From Chondrosia reniformis (lineage: Eukaryota > Porifera > Demospongiae > Chondrillida > Chondrillidae), in the NCBI GenBank assembly GCA_947172415.1, contig OX359194.1, positions 7,326,401 through 7,390,400 on the forward strand: a stretch of 64,000 nt of DNA, given 5' to 3'. Below are positions 50,601-62,759 of the stretch, in pieces (the stretch's first letter is position 1; each line of letters starts with the position of its first letter). Made by a program: the position numbers and the translations under genes. Under the pieces are notes generated by a model, which saw nothing but the letters and a program-made list of their open reading frames with translations, made no database searches and had not been told where the DNA came from.

Positions 50601-53600
50601 ATTCACATATGTACAATATAGCCATGCAGCCATGTGCTGATAATCAAGCCACAACTGTTTTACTTTATCACACTACAACTATTAGAGACAGATACAATTA
50701 TATACTAAGATATGCAATACAAATGGTTCATTTATTATGCGAGTGCCTAAGAGAATGAGTCTCTTAATATTGTCATACAAAGCTACATACATATGCCTGC
50801 CATCCAACGAGCCACATAAATTGAATCTACTCCTTTCAGAGAACAACATCAATACATGCTGCTACTACTGTGGTCCTGAATATCCTTTGAGTAGACCACC
50901 ATTATACAAATCTGTTGTGTATGCATGATAAAGTGTTTTTCAAGATTTAACACAGGTCATGCAATGACTAGACCAAATTATGACTCGAACAAGGCAGGGT
51001 AGATATAATTGAGTGTGTTATTATTTTTGGAACAAGGTATTTTCAATTTGTGATAAATATAGTAACGAAGAATGGTGTGGGGATGTTGGGAGAATGAACC
51101 TACTTAATGACTTCAGACTTCTGTATCTAAATTATTCAAGTACAACTTAGAGAAGTCTTAGAAAACAGCTGGATAGGCATACTAAATGATGTCACAATAT
51201 AAACACTAATGAACCCTACAATCATGATCTCAATAAACATGCTGAAGAGCTCAAATATAACATTTTGGGATACATATTAGGGGGCGTGTCAGGCAGAAAG
51301 GGGTGTACATATTAGGGGGCGTGTCAGGCAGAAAGGGGTGTACATATTAGGGGGCGTGTCAGGCAGAAAGGGGTGTACATATTAGGGGGCGTGTCAGGCA
51401 GAAAGGGGTGTACATATTAGGGGGCGTGTCAGGCAGAAAGGGGTGTACATATTTTGGATTGAAGCATCCCAAAAGTTAACCTTTACAGTTTACATAAACC
51501 AGGTATAGGCATATATAATATATATCCAATAATTGCACCACCACTATTGATTCATCACCTAACATAACCTCCAGTCACACAATGTAATAGAAGGTTATAC
51601 AAGACTGGCCAATCCCTTTGTTGCTATTGTGAAGCCAAACAATTGACTGCTGGACACAAACAAGGGTCCAGTCTAGACAGTCTGGCAGTCTCCTATGAAG
51701 GGGTGAAGTTCTCCAAAATTAGACAAATTGTGTACTGGTAAACCAACAATTAGGTTGTTTACTGTGGGTCAATGTATCAACATTCTGAGTGTGAAAGATC
51801 AGCAATGATGTCAGAGAGGTTAAGCATGTAGCCACCACATCTACATCTCCTCCTCTCCTCAGGGACCAAAACCAGTCTTACATATTTCATTGTTTATTGT
51901 TGATCTTTAGGGGAAAATAATAACAATATTCTAATTCTCAATAGCACTGAAGAGATCATGACTAGATTGTAATATTGCGCAGTAGCAGTCTAAAAATAGT
52001 AACAGAACTATACATCATTCTTGTGATTGATCTGAAAGTGGTTTAACACTAGGAAACTATGGAAACTATAAGCATCCACTGAAGCCACATGGAAATTATC
52101 ACCTCCATATTAGGTAATGCTTTCATAACTTGGTTAGATCCCATGACCAGATCACGCCTGAGCTACGAACTGAGGCTAAATATGGTAAAGTGATTCTAAC
52201 CACATTGAGGAAGTCATGTCACTAGATCAAGGGGGCAGTAAAAACCTTTTCCAATTAGGTAGATATATATATGTACATGCATGTTTGGTATATCAGGTGA
52301 TAGTGGGGAAGGTGAGACTGGTCTGTCACACATAACTTACCTAAGACTATATAACAAACCTCATAAATCTCTTACTTACATAGAACTATCAAGTGTTACA
52401 TAAGAGATATTCTGAAATCAGTAAATATGTTACCACTTTCAACAATTGATGAATTTTACAGTTCACATGAGAATGTATATACAGACACTTTACTGTAATA
52501 TGGGAAGACTTGCCCAGTGAACATGTCCAACAGCGTTTTGTTTCCAAAACACAGTGCAAGGAGATATTATAAATTTACTGCAAACCACATGTGCAAGTTG
52601 TGAGATTGCTTGTTGTCCTGTACCTTTATAGCTGTCTTTCCAGTCCTGTCATCTTTACCAATCCTTCCTATCAAATGAAGTAATTTTTCTCGATAGCTAT
52701 CAGGAGCTGAATCCCAACTCATCCGGATCAACTCAAACAGTCTGTCAAGGTGTTTGGGAGTGAACCTAGAGGCAGCAGCTGCCAGTATATTGTGAATGTT
52801 CTGGACCTGAGTGGGCGTCTTGTCAACCTCAAGACAAAGAAAAAAAACATTTCCACAAAGGCTCCTGCTTGGCATAACAGCTGTTTACAAATCAACTTCA
52901 AAGGTATAAAACATCAGAGATATATCTGGTGTGTGGCTAAGGATTGAGGTTAAAATCATCAATATATACCTGGTGTCCCCAAATGGTGTCCAGCTCCTCT
53001 AGTGAGAGACTAGTACCCAGAGCTTCAAGGATGCTCCTCAGTTTATCAGTGTATTGAGTGTGGTGAAGATTCCCCTCGAGAGCTATGGAGAGGACCTTGT
53101 TGGAGAGAAGCCACTCCAATATCCGGTCCTTTGAAATTGGATTCTTTGATCCTCTAGATCTGGCCAGCATTGGTTCCTCTATCAGCCTGACCACCTAAAT
53201 GTTGGAGAGCAAGTTACAGTTTACAAAGAGAGTAGACCAGACATGCCTTCAGTTCTCTTTAAAGCAAGGGTCAATTTGATAAAATACTACAGTAGCTACA
53301 CTACAATACTTCAGGAGATTATCCAAATAGGACATGGACAACATATGGCACATACATATACATATACTATTCTTACTATTAAAAAACTGAAATGTTAAGA
53401 TGATAATCACTGCAGTTCATCAGCACAACTCAATTAAATCACACCACATCCCACCCTATGTCTATTAACAGCATATCAAATTGTGTATTTGACATATATC
53501 TACTTGTACATGATGAATAATCAGTTATTCTCAACTATTTAAAACTAAATATGTTAAATCAAAGAAATAAAATCTCAGAAGTGGCAGACAAAAGTCTGGA

Positions 53601-56600
53601 GGGTGAAGCTATGGAAAAGTGAAATAGAAACCCAATAATATAGTTTGTACTTGCTCTTTTCCTTTCCAAATAAGGCAATCATTATTTAGAACAAATTCCC
53701 AGGTCATCATTGGACAGCCAAAGTGAATATTGAACAGGGTAGACCTTTTAAATCTTTATATATCTGAGGATATACCAGCATATAACAATAATTTCAATAA
53801 GTGCTGCATAAACAGAGTTACTATTTATTTAAATTCATTTGTAAATTTACGTATATACAGTAAATCTAATATACAAATGTGTTATTCCTTTTCAAAAATG
53901 AAGTTCATAAAATTTATTTCTTTATGAGAACTTCCAAAGACAGTTCAAGTATGAATCAAGCCATACAAATGGAAGCCCTTTAAGAGCTAAATGGCTCTCT
54001 TACAAGTGATTTGAACCCAAACTTGCAAGCCACATTATCACCATAGCAATGAAGTCACAAGTATAATCTTATCAAATGTGAAACAGGTATTTTGATACCA
54101 GGGCCACCTACCTACTATATTTTAATGACTACCAAATATGGCATTATATGCTTGTGGGTACTTTGAAAGGTATCACTGTATATACATAGCATTTCTTATC
54201 TTTCAATAGTATCTGAGGATTTCTTGGAAGACATATTTAGATAACACAACCATTTCCTTGGTCACCTGTGTGTACATTTAACAGTCCAATATGCATATTC
54301 TTACAGTTTACATGTTTACATGCCAAGGATTCACAGAAGATCAAGATAAAGAAAAAGACAAAGACTCCCAGGATCACTGATGAAGGGTGGAATTCCCAGA
54401 AACAGCTGTCTGACCCAGTGGAGAAGAAGATGAAAGAATGGAAAAGAAGGAAGAAAAGACTCCTGTATCTTCATCTAAAGCTCTCTTCAGGTTTAGTTCC
54501 CCTATAGGCTCTTTTTACAGAATAGGCCTATAGCATGTAGGAAAATGGTATCTTAGATTTTTCATGTAGACACAAGTGAACATTTTTATAATAACTTGGT
54601 TCCTTACAGACACTGGTCAAAATCAATAATTTCAGACAATTTGCTTCATCAGTGCATGTCATTATTATAAACCCAAGTACAGTAATGGTAGAAGGGAGGG
54701 AGGAAGGAATGGTAAGGGAGAAGGTGAAAATCAGCAAGAAAACAATGTTTTTGGTAATTATCTACTGTAAAGATTTTCTCTATCAGTACATACATACCTC
54801 TTTCATGGCATTCATTTTGGCATTGAAATGAGGCGTCTTTAGCATTCGAATGGTGATGTCCAATCTGACTTGATCAATCTTTTGAGCCGATTCATGACTC
54901 CACACTCGCATACACAGTGTTTTCAGTGTCTTCAGCAAATCAGATACACTTCCAACTTCCTAAGTTTCAGCAAAATTAAAAATGTAACTAAAGACTTGTA
55001 TGCATCAAGGAAAGGCTACAATTGCTACTATGTTTGATAGTAAAGGGACATTGTCATTCTCAGTTACAAAAACAGGAAATAGAGGAGCTTTAACTGGAAG
55101 GGAATTATTGTTTGAGCAGACAGAAGCATGTCCAGCATATGTTTGGACCTTGTAAGGGTATTTGTGGCTATGACCTCTTTCTTATTTGGTACAGCTGCAG
55201 AGAGTGTATGGCAAGCTGGCTTTCAACCACAAAGGTCAGAAATACAAAAAGGGTCATTCCCTATCCAAACAGGGCAGAAAAGTACAACAGTACACTATCC
55301 CAAGGGAATATCACTGTCTAGCTGACATAACAACACAATTACTTAAATTTCAAATGTAAATACAGCTACTTTACTGTGAGAAGGAGCTGGGAACAGATGG
55401 TACACACTAATACAATACAAGTAGGCCACACAGAGAACTGGGAGGATGTGGGTGCTCATGTATTAGGTGAAGAGCATTCCAAGCTAACCAATTACATTAC
55501 TATAAGTGAGCAGCACGCATACTGGCTCCACCAAACCATGAACAAGTGGTTTAACCAATTTTATTAATTTTAGTACTTTCAACTATCTAATTAAATATGG
55601 AGAAAGAACACAGTCTTGAGGTAATTGTATCATTTCAAAACAAGTAGACGAGGTTACACCAGCAGGAGAGGATATTACGCAACAACTATTCCTATTGACT
55701 CATGAGATGAACTTCAGAGAAGAAAAAGAAAGAGAAGAGTTAAAATCTATTTGTTCACACAAGCCAGAGGTAGGCACTGGCATCTAGCAAGGTGGCATTA
55801 TTTCTGAATACTGGCTAAACCCAGTCACCCAAATCTGCCACTAAAGGAAAACTTAAAAGGCACAGGAAATGGTCAGTGTGACAATTGAAGAGGCTTCAGA
55901 GAAACACTACAAGTCTTCAACCTGAATTTCACTACCTAAATGTCTGGTTAAAATCTATTAACTGTATATCATCTTCATGCTATGCAAATGATTTATACAA
56001 TCCAATAAATATTCACACATTACAGAATCAATTGGTTACTCCATTGGTTGGCAGTGCTAAAATTAAACAAGACCTTTCTCATCAAACACAGTTACTAAGT
56101 ACTTATAAATACCAGGCATGTACCACTAAAATAGATGTTTAGATCATATGATGGTCATGTGACTACCTTTTGCTTGAGGTCTGCTTCAGTTAGTCCATCC
56201 ACAAATTTCACACTTTTAGTGACACAGTCACCAAACTGTTCCTATACAAAATATACCGCTCCATTTCAGTACATTTTCAACTATTAATTTTTCTAGTGAT
56301 ATCTATTGATTTCAGCCATGTTGGACTGTAATACAAACAATATACTCTAACCAGTGCCATACAAACTATACATACACATAGAAACAAAGATATACATCAA
56401 CTACGTACTGTGTATATATCAACAAATATTACCTTAGTATATTGTAACTTGTACTGTATATAATCACATGAGTACAGTATAAATTAACACATGTGCATGA
56501 GAGTCAAGGAGTCAAAAAGATCAAGAAGATAAAGGGTGGAATTCCCAAAAATGGCTATCTGGCCCAGTGGAGAAGAAGAAGGAGAAAATATCCTGTATCT

Positions 56601-59600
56601 TCATCCATTTCCTGTTAAAAATCAAAATTTATCCATCCAAAGCTCTCATAAGGTTTAGTTCCCTATAGGCTTTTTATTCTAGAATAGATGTAGCATGTTG
56701 AAAATGGTGTTAGCTAATTCATGTATACGTATGTATGTACGTACAATAAATATACCTTAAAGTAGGACACATTGAGGTATTCATCACATCCTCCAAAAAC
56801 TTGGAATAGAGTGGTTAATTCTTGTAGGCTGATATCTTCATTGTTCATTATAACATTTCTAATAGTTTGGACTCCTCCATAAAAGGCAAACTAGTCCAGA
56901 TGAAAAAAAACACAGCAATCTTAATTTCATTATCAGACTTTAGATAAAACACATTAGTTAATAAACAGTGTAACCATGGACACTTTAAAATCTATACTGA
57001 ACAATAATTAGTGCTTATATACACCAATTGCATTACAGCATACAATCTATTCAGTTCAAGTTACCACAGAGAGTTATGTATCACTATAACATCTGTAAGG
57101 TGTATCCTTACATTTGGTACTACCTACATGCAATGTAATAGTACAAACAGGGAGTTAGGAAAGGAGACACATTTCTTGGAAAGGTACATGCAACTTGCAC
57201 ATGTTCAGAATGACATCAGCTAAAAGAGCACATAGTGTGATGCAGACTAGCAGGCAGTCTCTGGAGTGATCTCAAAGGTCATTTACCATGATGTCACCCT
57301 ATTTTTCCTTACCTGATCAGGTATTACAATGAGATTTGGAGTAAAGTGTTTTCCCCTAATTTTAGACAATTAGTTCTGTTATTGCATATCAAACATAGCA
57401 ATTCTATCAATTAGGGACATCAAAGACATTCACTTTAAAATTCTTTTGAAGTTTACTTTGATGTTGACCTATGATATACAGCACCTAACAATAGCTCTCC
57501 AGCTGTGGTTAGGAAAATTGCATGGCGCTAACAATTATAAATGCAAACCTGTGGGCTAGCTATATCTGCTAAATGACTGGACAGACTTACAGTGTTCAAT
57601 AGCTCTACCAGCCAGCCCTTGGCATCCTTGAAGGTTGTGAAAGAGGGAGACACAGCCAACAGATGGCCATTTAGCTTTCTCTGCCAAACCTGTGTATCAA
57701 CCCTCTTGGTCTTGTTCTTGATGTGAAAACTTATGTCTGAATTAAACACCTACATACATACAGGAGGAGAGAGATTGTAAGGAGTGTTCCTTTTTTGAAT
57801 TGAAGCATGTGGGTCTATTGACCATGGCCAGCTGCTCCAACAGCTTGATAGGGAGTGGAGAATGTTTGAGACGCTCAGCTACAAGCTCAACCAATAGTTT
57901 GGCCATTTCAAGTATGCCTTCCTGAACACTGGCATCCCATCTCATCACTGCGTCTGTTGTCAGCAACTAATAGAGAGTTAGAATCAGGAGACACAACATA
58001 ATAGAACAAAGGGTAAAAAGTCCAATATTTTATTATTATATTGCTTGTTGCTATGAATACCTCAGGGTGTACAAATTGATATAGTACATAGTGACTTGCA
58101 TTACAAATTGGAAATACTTATGTGGGTATATATTAAGAGTATACCATACATATATTAATGCTCTAGGTGAGGTAACCTATGGGGCATTTAATGAATGTTG
58201 CATCACCTTCAACTTCTTGGGGACACACAAACTCAACTTCTTTGGGGATATTACTAGACCTGAGGAAGGTGCTGTAGAGCATTCCACTAAGGGCAGACAG
58301 AGATACTAGCTGGTAGGAGTGGGGCTCATCAGGACACCTAATCATTCATTCCTAACCTAAAATACCTTCTTGGGAAAATGCTAGGACAACATATTTGCAT
58401 ATGAAATGAAAATGAAACATTAACTGACAGTCAGTGTACGTAGACTAGGGTGTACATATTTGAATAATGAACAATAAAGTAAATGAATAGAAAGGATGAT
58501 CTGTTTCAATTCCAGAAGGGACGGTTCTATTTCAATATTTTGGTCTCAGCTGCTAATTTCCAGCTACATGGTGGGAGAAGGGAAAGTGGGCGGGGTCACA
58601 CACCTTTTCAAATGACTCTGGGAGAGTACGGGAGAGAAATTTCTTGCAGTGTTCATCTTTCTCAAGCACATTCTCCTGTGCCATGCGAATTGCAACTTGC
58701 AGACACCTTCCAAGGGATTCCCCCCTCTTTACTGGTATGGACCAATTGTCTGCATGAACACGCCCTTCTAGCTCATAAAAATTTGTGACTGGGAATTGAA
58801 GGGCAGGGTCAAAGGTCGAGGGGGTTGTAGTAGAAGTCACAGTCACCACTTTCCCTTTTGCACTCTTCTCAACCACAGTACCACTCACCTCCTGTACCTG
58901 CAAGAGAGGAAGGTCACTTTAAATTACACAAGCAGCTTATCAGTAAGAAATTAACAATTGGTTTTCTTCACTTGTTATTCACCTGTACATATATATATAT
59001 CCATAAAATTCCATTAAGTGATAGAGTGAAGTTTGATAATGAGTTATATAGTTATTCCTAATCTATAAGTAGGATAGGTGAGGTTGCATATCAACATACA
59101 TGAGTGGGTTTGCTCACGACCTGGCTATAGCTTGGAGGTGCATTCCCATTTCCATTTCCAAAGTGGTCCTCTACCACTACAATATTATCTTCAGTGGCTT
59201 CCGTTCCAATTTCCATTTCCTGCATCTCAGTACTACTAGTCTGAAGATGCTTAAGAGCTTGTTCTATATCATTGTTATACTCCTTCAACACTCTACGTAT
59301 ATCATCTTCACCACTTGTAACCCCCAAACTCCTCAATTTGGCAATATCTCTGTCCTCCTCTTTTGTAGAGGCTGACATCTACAGAGAAAATGGATTTCTT
59401 TGATACTGGTTAAATGCTTCATTCATCCTATTATGAACATGATTTCTCACATATATACATTTCCGCATTTAAAAAAAATATACCAATTTTTTCCAAACCA
59501 ATTAAATATACAAATATAGCCAAGCGCTTATGGTATACACACCCTAAGTCATCATAATTGATGCAAGATTGGATCCTACATTTACACCTATGTATATAAC

Positions 59601-59993
59601 CATTATGGCGCAGAGACAAGTAGTGTTGCTTTGAGGACAAGGTCAAAGTATTATGTGGAAACATGTACACTGTAGTAAAGGTCAAACACTTGGAAAAGGC
59701 TTCATTCCCCAAAGCCTCCTCCCACTCTTTACACCCTTGTCTGGTCATCCGAGGAAGGAGTCCTCTCTAAACAGAATTTTGTCCTGTTTTGATCTCTTAA
59801 TAACGATTACCATGAGAACACGAGGAGGCCAGGCATTGTTTGGTGAAGGAGACTATTCAGCACAATCAATCCCTTTATTGTACATGAAACACACTAGGAA
59901 ATGTTTAAAGGTGGGTTGGGCGGCATGAAATACGTTACCAAGCACCCTGTATTTCAGATCATTTCGTTGACTTACGCTTTCTTCTGTCGCCAT
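37043..59993 (-). CDS. USP24: USP24-type ubiquitin carboxyl-terminal hydrolase
   Basis: A very large deubiquitinase that removes ubiquitin with a papain-like Cys/His active site. Many exons (roughly 40) follow the order of human USP24. The first exon is 59993-59976 (MATEES), spliced in phase 0 to a UBA domain exon 59378-59100 ([21 protein letters not shown]). Then come [20 protein letters not shown] (about 58800), helical repeat exons (about 57960 to 48270), a ubiquitin-like segment ([16 protein letters not shown], about 46860), the catalytic exons (40.7-42.8 kb), and C-terminal helical exons ending FAG with TGA at 37043-37045. UBA, catalytic Cys box and His box are all intact, so the enzyme is probably active. 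Introns hold several repeats. The start lies 27 bp from the divergent IFT25 start. A USP9X-like paralogue is less likely because of the N-terminal UBA and closer blocks. Confidence 0.93.
38633..38693. repeat. (AATC)n microsatellite in USP24 intron
   Basis: About fifteen tandem AATC units interrupt an intron of USP24 near its 3' end. Confidence 0.9.
40600..40690 (-). repeat. Dispersed repeat family A, partial reverse copy
   Basis: CCCTATAGAGCTTTGGATGA, then GGATAAAGTTTCATAGCATT and TTTTTCCGCTGGGCC resemble the reversed end of the family A copies. It is in a USP24 intron. Confidence 0.45.
40720..42779 (-). other. USP24 catalytic-domain exons
   Basis: The Cys box exon (about 42779-42664) encodes [20 protein letters not shown]; the catalytic Cys codon is at 42714-42712. 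Further exons give [19 protein letters not shown] and [20 protein letters not shown] (42298-42030), [11 protein letters not shown] with a Zn-type CxxC (41699-41558) and CRGCDH. The His box [20 protein letters not shown] is in the exon 41280-40989. [14 protein letters not shown] follows in 40905-40720. All key residues of a USP fold are present. Confidence 0.9.
41819..42010. repeat. One-ended DNA transposon fragment in USP24 intron
   Basis: CAGTGAAAGCTGCATAACTGG followed by TCACCTATGGGACC resembles a terminal repeat seen at ends of animal DNA transposons. A matching inverted end was not found, so it is probably truncated. Confidence 0.4.
45890..46020. repeat. Irregular tandem repeat in USP24 intron
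   Basis: Repeated units of the form TCATATAGGGCCATATA/TCTTATATAGGCCATATA, about 20 bp each, with indels. Confidence 0.7.
47994..48236. mobile_element. MITE in USP24 intron, 243 bp
   Basis: The left end TACTGTAAATCCCTTATTAT and the reversed right end TACTGTAAATCCCTTTATTT form inverted repeats. The interior repeats GCTAA/AATTTAGC motifs. No coding capacity; probably TA target site. Confidence 0.75.
51271..51453. repeat. 35-bp G-rich minisatellite in USP24 intron
   Basis: Five copies of a 35-bp unit (TACATATTAGGGGGCGTGTC then AGGCAGAAAGGGGTG) start at 51271, 51306, 51341, 51376 and 51411, followed by a partial unit. The copies are essentially identical, suggesting recent expansion. Confidence 0.95.
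54325..54580 (+). repeat. Dispersed repeat family A, good copy in USP24 intron
   Basis: Nearly identical to 8281-8560 over about 250 bp. It lies antisense to USP24, in an intron. Confidence 0.8.
56495..56720 (+). repeat. Dispersed repeat family A, diverged copy
   Basis: It shares AAAGGGTGGAATTCCC, CCCAGTGGAGAAGAAGA, CAAAGCTCTC and GGTTTAGTTCCCTATAGGCT with the full copies, with an internal insertion. In a USP24 intron. Confidence 0.65.
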
Positions 59994-60020
59994 CTTAGCA
60001 AGGGGAATTTTCCCTTTAAA
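59994..60020. promoter_or_regulatory. 27-bp gap between divergent USP24 and IFT25 starts
   Basis: The ATG of USP24 (59993, minus) and that of IFT25 (60021, plus) point apart and are 27 bp from each other. Both lie in a YY1-like AAnATGGCG context. The leaders must be extremely short or overlap the other gene's first exon. Confidence 0.65.
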
Positions 60021-61642
60021 ATGGCGATGCAGAACGTAGCAACGAAGAGTGGTGGATCCCAGGTTACCTTATCAACCTCCTACGACCACAACTACCCTCC
60101 AGAACACATTATCGATGGGTAAAGCCATTATTTTTGCATGGTCTATGTGTTATTTATAATGCGTTCCTTCATCTCTCGTCTGCAGCAACGTGGAGACTTT
60201 TTGGATGAGCACAGGAATGTATCCTCAAGAGTTTGTACTCACGTTTCCCTCATTAATGTCTATTGGAGCCATCCGAGTTCAAACAACAAACGGTAATTAT
60301 GGATGTTTGTGTATTCATGCATGAGCTTGGCCAATGAGTCCATTTTGGCACTTCTCAGCTGGGACCACACCACCTGATTGGCTGCCTTATAAGGTGTGCT
60401 TGTTCAAGTGTAAAGAGTACCCAATCTAGCGAACTGGTTTCACCACTTTTTAACTGTATTTGTGATGGAGTGTTATAGCCATATTTTGTTTGTGATAATA
60501 AATCATGTGATTAATGGAATCTAACATATAAGTCTATATTTTAGTAGTAATGTGATAGAGTGGTCATGTGATGGGGTCTTTTCCTGGTGTCATGTGATGG
60601 ATGTAACAATATGTTTACACAATTAAGAGTGGCCATGTGAAGAAGGTTGCAACAGCACATGCAAAGATTGCACCACTTTTTTGTAATGAAAATTTACTTT
60701 CACCTAATCTAGGTAATGTTTACTTACTTTTTCCAGTGAGGAAGATGTCCATTGAAAAATGTACAAAGATAGAAGCAGTAGATTTTGAAACTGTAATTGA
60801 CAAGGGTATGTTCAGTGATAACCATTAATATCATAAGCCCTCCTCCACACCATTCCATGCCATCTGTCCACGTGTTGAAGTAATATATTGAATTGATGGC
60901 CAAATTCTACATCAGCAATAGTGTAATGATTGTGGAATGTCATTGCTGTATGAAGGAAGCCAAAGGAAGTGATTTCACTAATAGATTTGCTTCCTGACAA
61001 TCAATAAAGTACAGCAATATAAATAGTAAATATTTACATTGGCTACTTAGATAATACTTGCCTGGTTATAATGGTCTCTCAGTTGGACTAAGGGGGGGTA
61101 ATTCAAAGTGATATTGGCCTTTTTGATCTCTTAGTTCATGTTCATTTCTTGTGTGATTTCACTCAAAATCTAGCTGACATAATAGTAATCGTAAACCACT
61201 TTACATGACATCACTGCTTCTTTATTTTTTTTCTAGTGTTTGAATACATGGATGGACACCTACAAAATGAAGAGTTCAAGGTAATGCTGAACCGTAGGTC
61301 CCTTGCATGGCTTCACACCTAGCCTATTAACCGGCAAATTCAGCTAACTGGAGGATCTTCAAAGTAGTATTCTCTTTGTGTTAATGCCCTTAATTTTTAG
61401 CTATTGTAAACCATGAACTCTCTTAGTGGGTTTCCCTGACATTGTAGTGGTTGGAAGTCTCAAGCCCTTCAGTTCTATTTGGTCACCTTAGTGTGTTAAT
61501 CATATTATTGTATATCCATTGCTCTGTCTTATAGATGTCATCTTCTCTTCAAACTAAACATTTGAGATTTGTAGTACAAGAAGGATACGATCACTTTATC
61601 TCTATTCACAGACTAAATGTGTTGGGAGAAGCAATCAGATGA
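60021..61642 (+). CDS. IFT25: Intraflagellar transport protein 25 (HSPB11)
   Basis: IFT25 is a small jelly-roll subunit that pairs with IFT27 in the IFT-B complex of cilia. Five exons join in frame: 60021-60118, 60186-60292, 60737-60805, 61237-61280 and 61535-61642 (TGA), about 141 residues against 144 in human HSPB11. Matching blocks are GGSQVTLSTSYDHNYPPEHIIDG, NVETFWMSTGMYPQEFVLTF, MDGHLQNEEFK and LRFVVQEGYDHFISIHRLNV. The ATG at 60021 is chosen for its AAAATGGCG context and the family's length; an upstream in-frame stretch exists but overlaps the first USP24 exon. A ciliary role fits an animal with flagellated cells. Confidence 0.93.
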
Positions 61643-62759
61643 AGAAAATCTAAACTTTGTGTACATTTACCTGCAGACTATAACATTCTTTGTTGACACT
61701 GTCTATGGCATGCACAAGACTTCAGTTCCTCAATTACTAAACTACTTATGCATGAACCTATCTCTCTAACTCTCTCTTGTTACATTAAACTTCCTTATGT
61801 ATAACTTGATTGGGACGATTTCAGTGATCAAGTTGGGTCTGTATATGTGTATGAGTTAAACCACACAATGACCACTACATTGTAAAGCTTGCAATATGTA
61901 TACAATATATTCTGTTTAAACAAGAAATTGGTTTAATAAATTTCTTCCCTCTTATAAACTCTGCTTTTGGGTTCAATGAGAACCCGTTTTTTTCTAGAGT
62001 GTACTTGTTTAAGGGTAAAGTGAAAGTACATGCAATTCTACAGCTACTAAAGGATCTATTCCATGCAATGTACTCTGATCTCATGCACTTAACTAGCTGT
62101 CACTTTTCCTACTTCCTAAATGAAATTCAATCCCTTACAATCACCCTAACAAGGCTTCTATACACAAATAGGATATACTAGAGTAGCCTTCCTGGCTAAC
62201 CACCCACTCCTTGAGGACAGTGTAGCCTTTGAGGTGTCTTGCACTTCAATGGCTTGGGATCTCAAAGGTGATACTTTAAATTGATTATCCTTGTAACTGA
62301 ATTTTACTGTAAATATGTGCAAGTTCAATTATAATTTATTGAAAATACAATATTAGGAATAACTCTACTATTACAACTCATACAATAGTGTGTATCAATT
62401 ACATGTATAATTGATATATTTAGTAGTTAATCCGGACTCTTTTCCACTTGAAGTTTGTTCTATTATATTCTTAATGTTTGCTTGATCACTTGAGCAGTCT
62501 GCAGCTGATAAATGAATTATGTTGTACTGGGAAAGTGGAATTCCTTGAAAAGCTGTCATTCTACCATATATGATGATTGGTGGTCATAGAGTGGTTATTG
62601 TAAGGGTGCCCAATCCATTAACACACAGGCAGTTCAAGGGATACTTTACCACATTAAGATCACATTGGATTTACACATTGTATAAAGTACATACCAAAGA
62701 ATAAAAAATAGCCAATCCTGGTCTGACAGCTAAAACAGTTTATTACCATCAAATTTAAT
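61643..62759. other. Convergent intergenic region, nothing recognised
   Basis: Lies between the stops of IFT25 and the AVL9-type gene, which read toward each other. It is probably two 3' UTRs plus a spacer. No further gene seen. Confidence 0.55.

Noticed and set aside
51271..51453. CRISPR-like regular repeat
   Set aside because: Units are directly adjacent with no spacers, in an animal intron.
58163..58345. Minus-strand frame between two USP24 exons
   Set aside because: Human USP24 has no matching segment between the flanking exons, and the blocks on both sides join without it.
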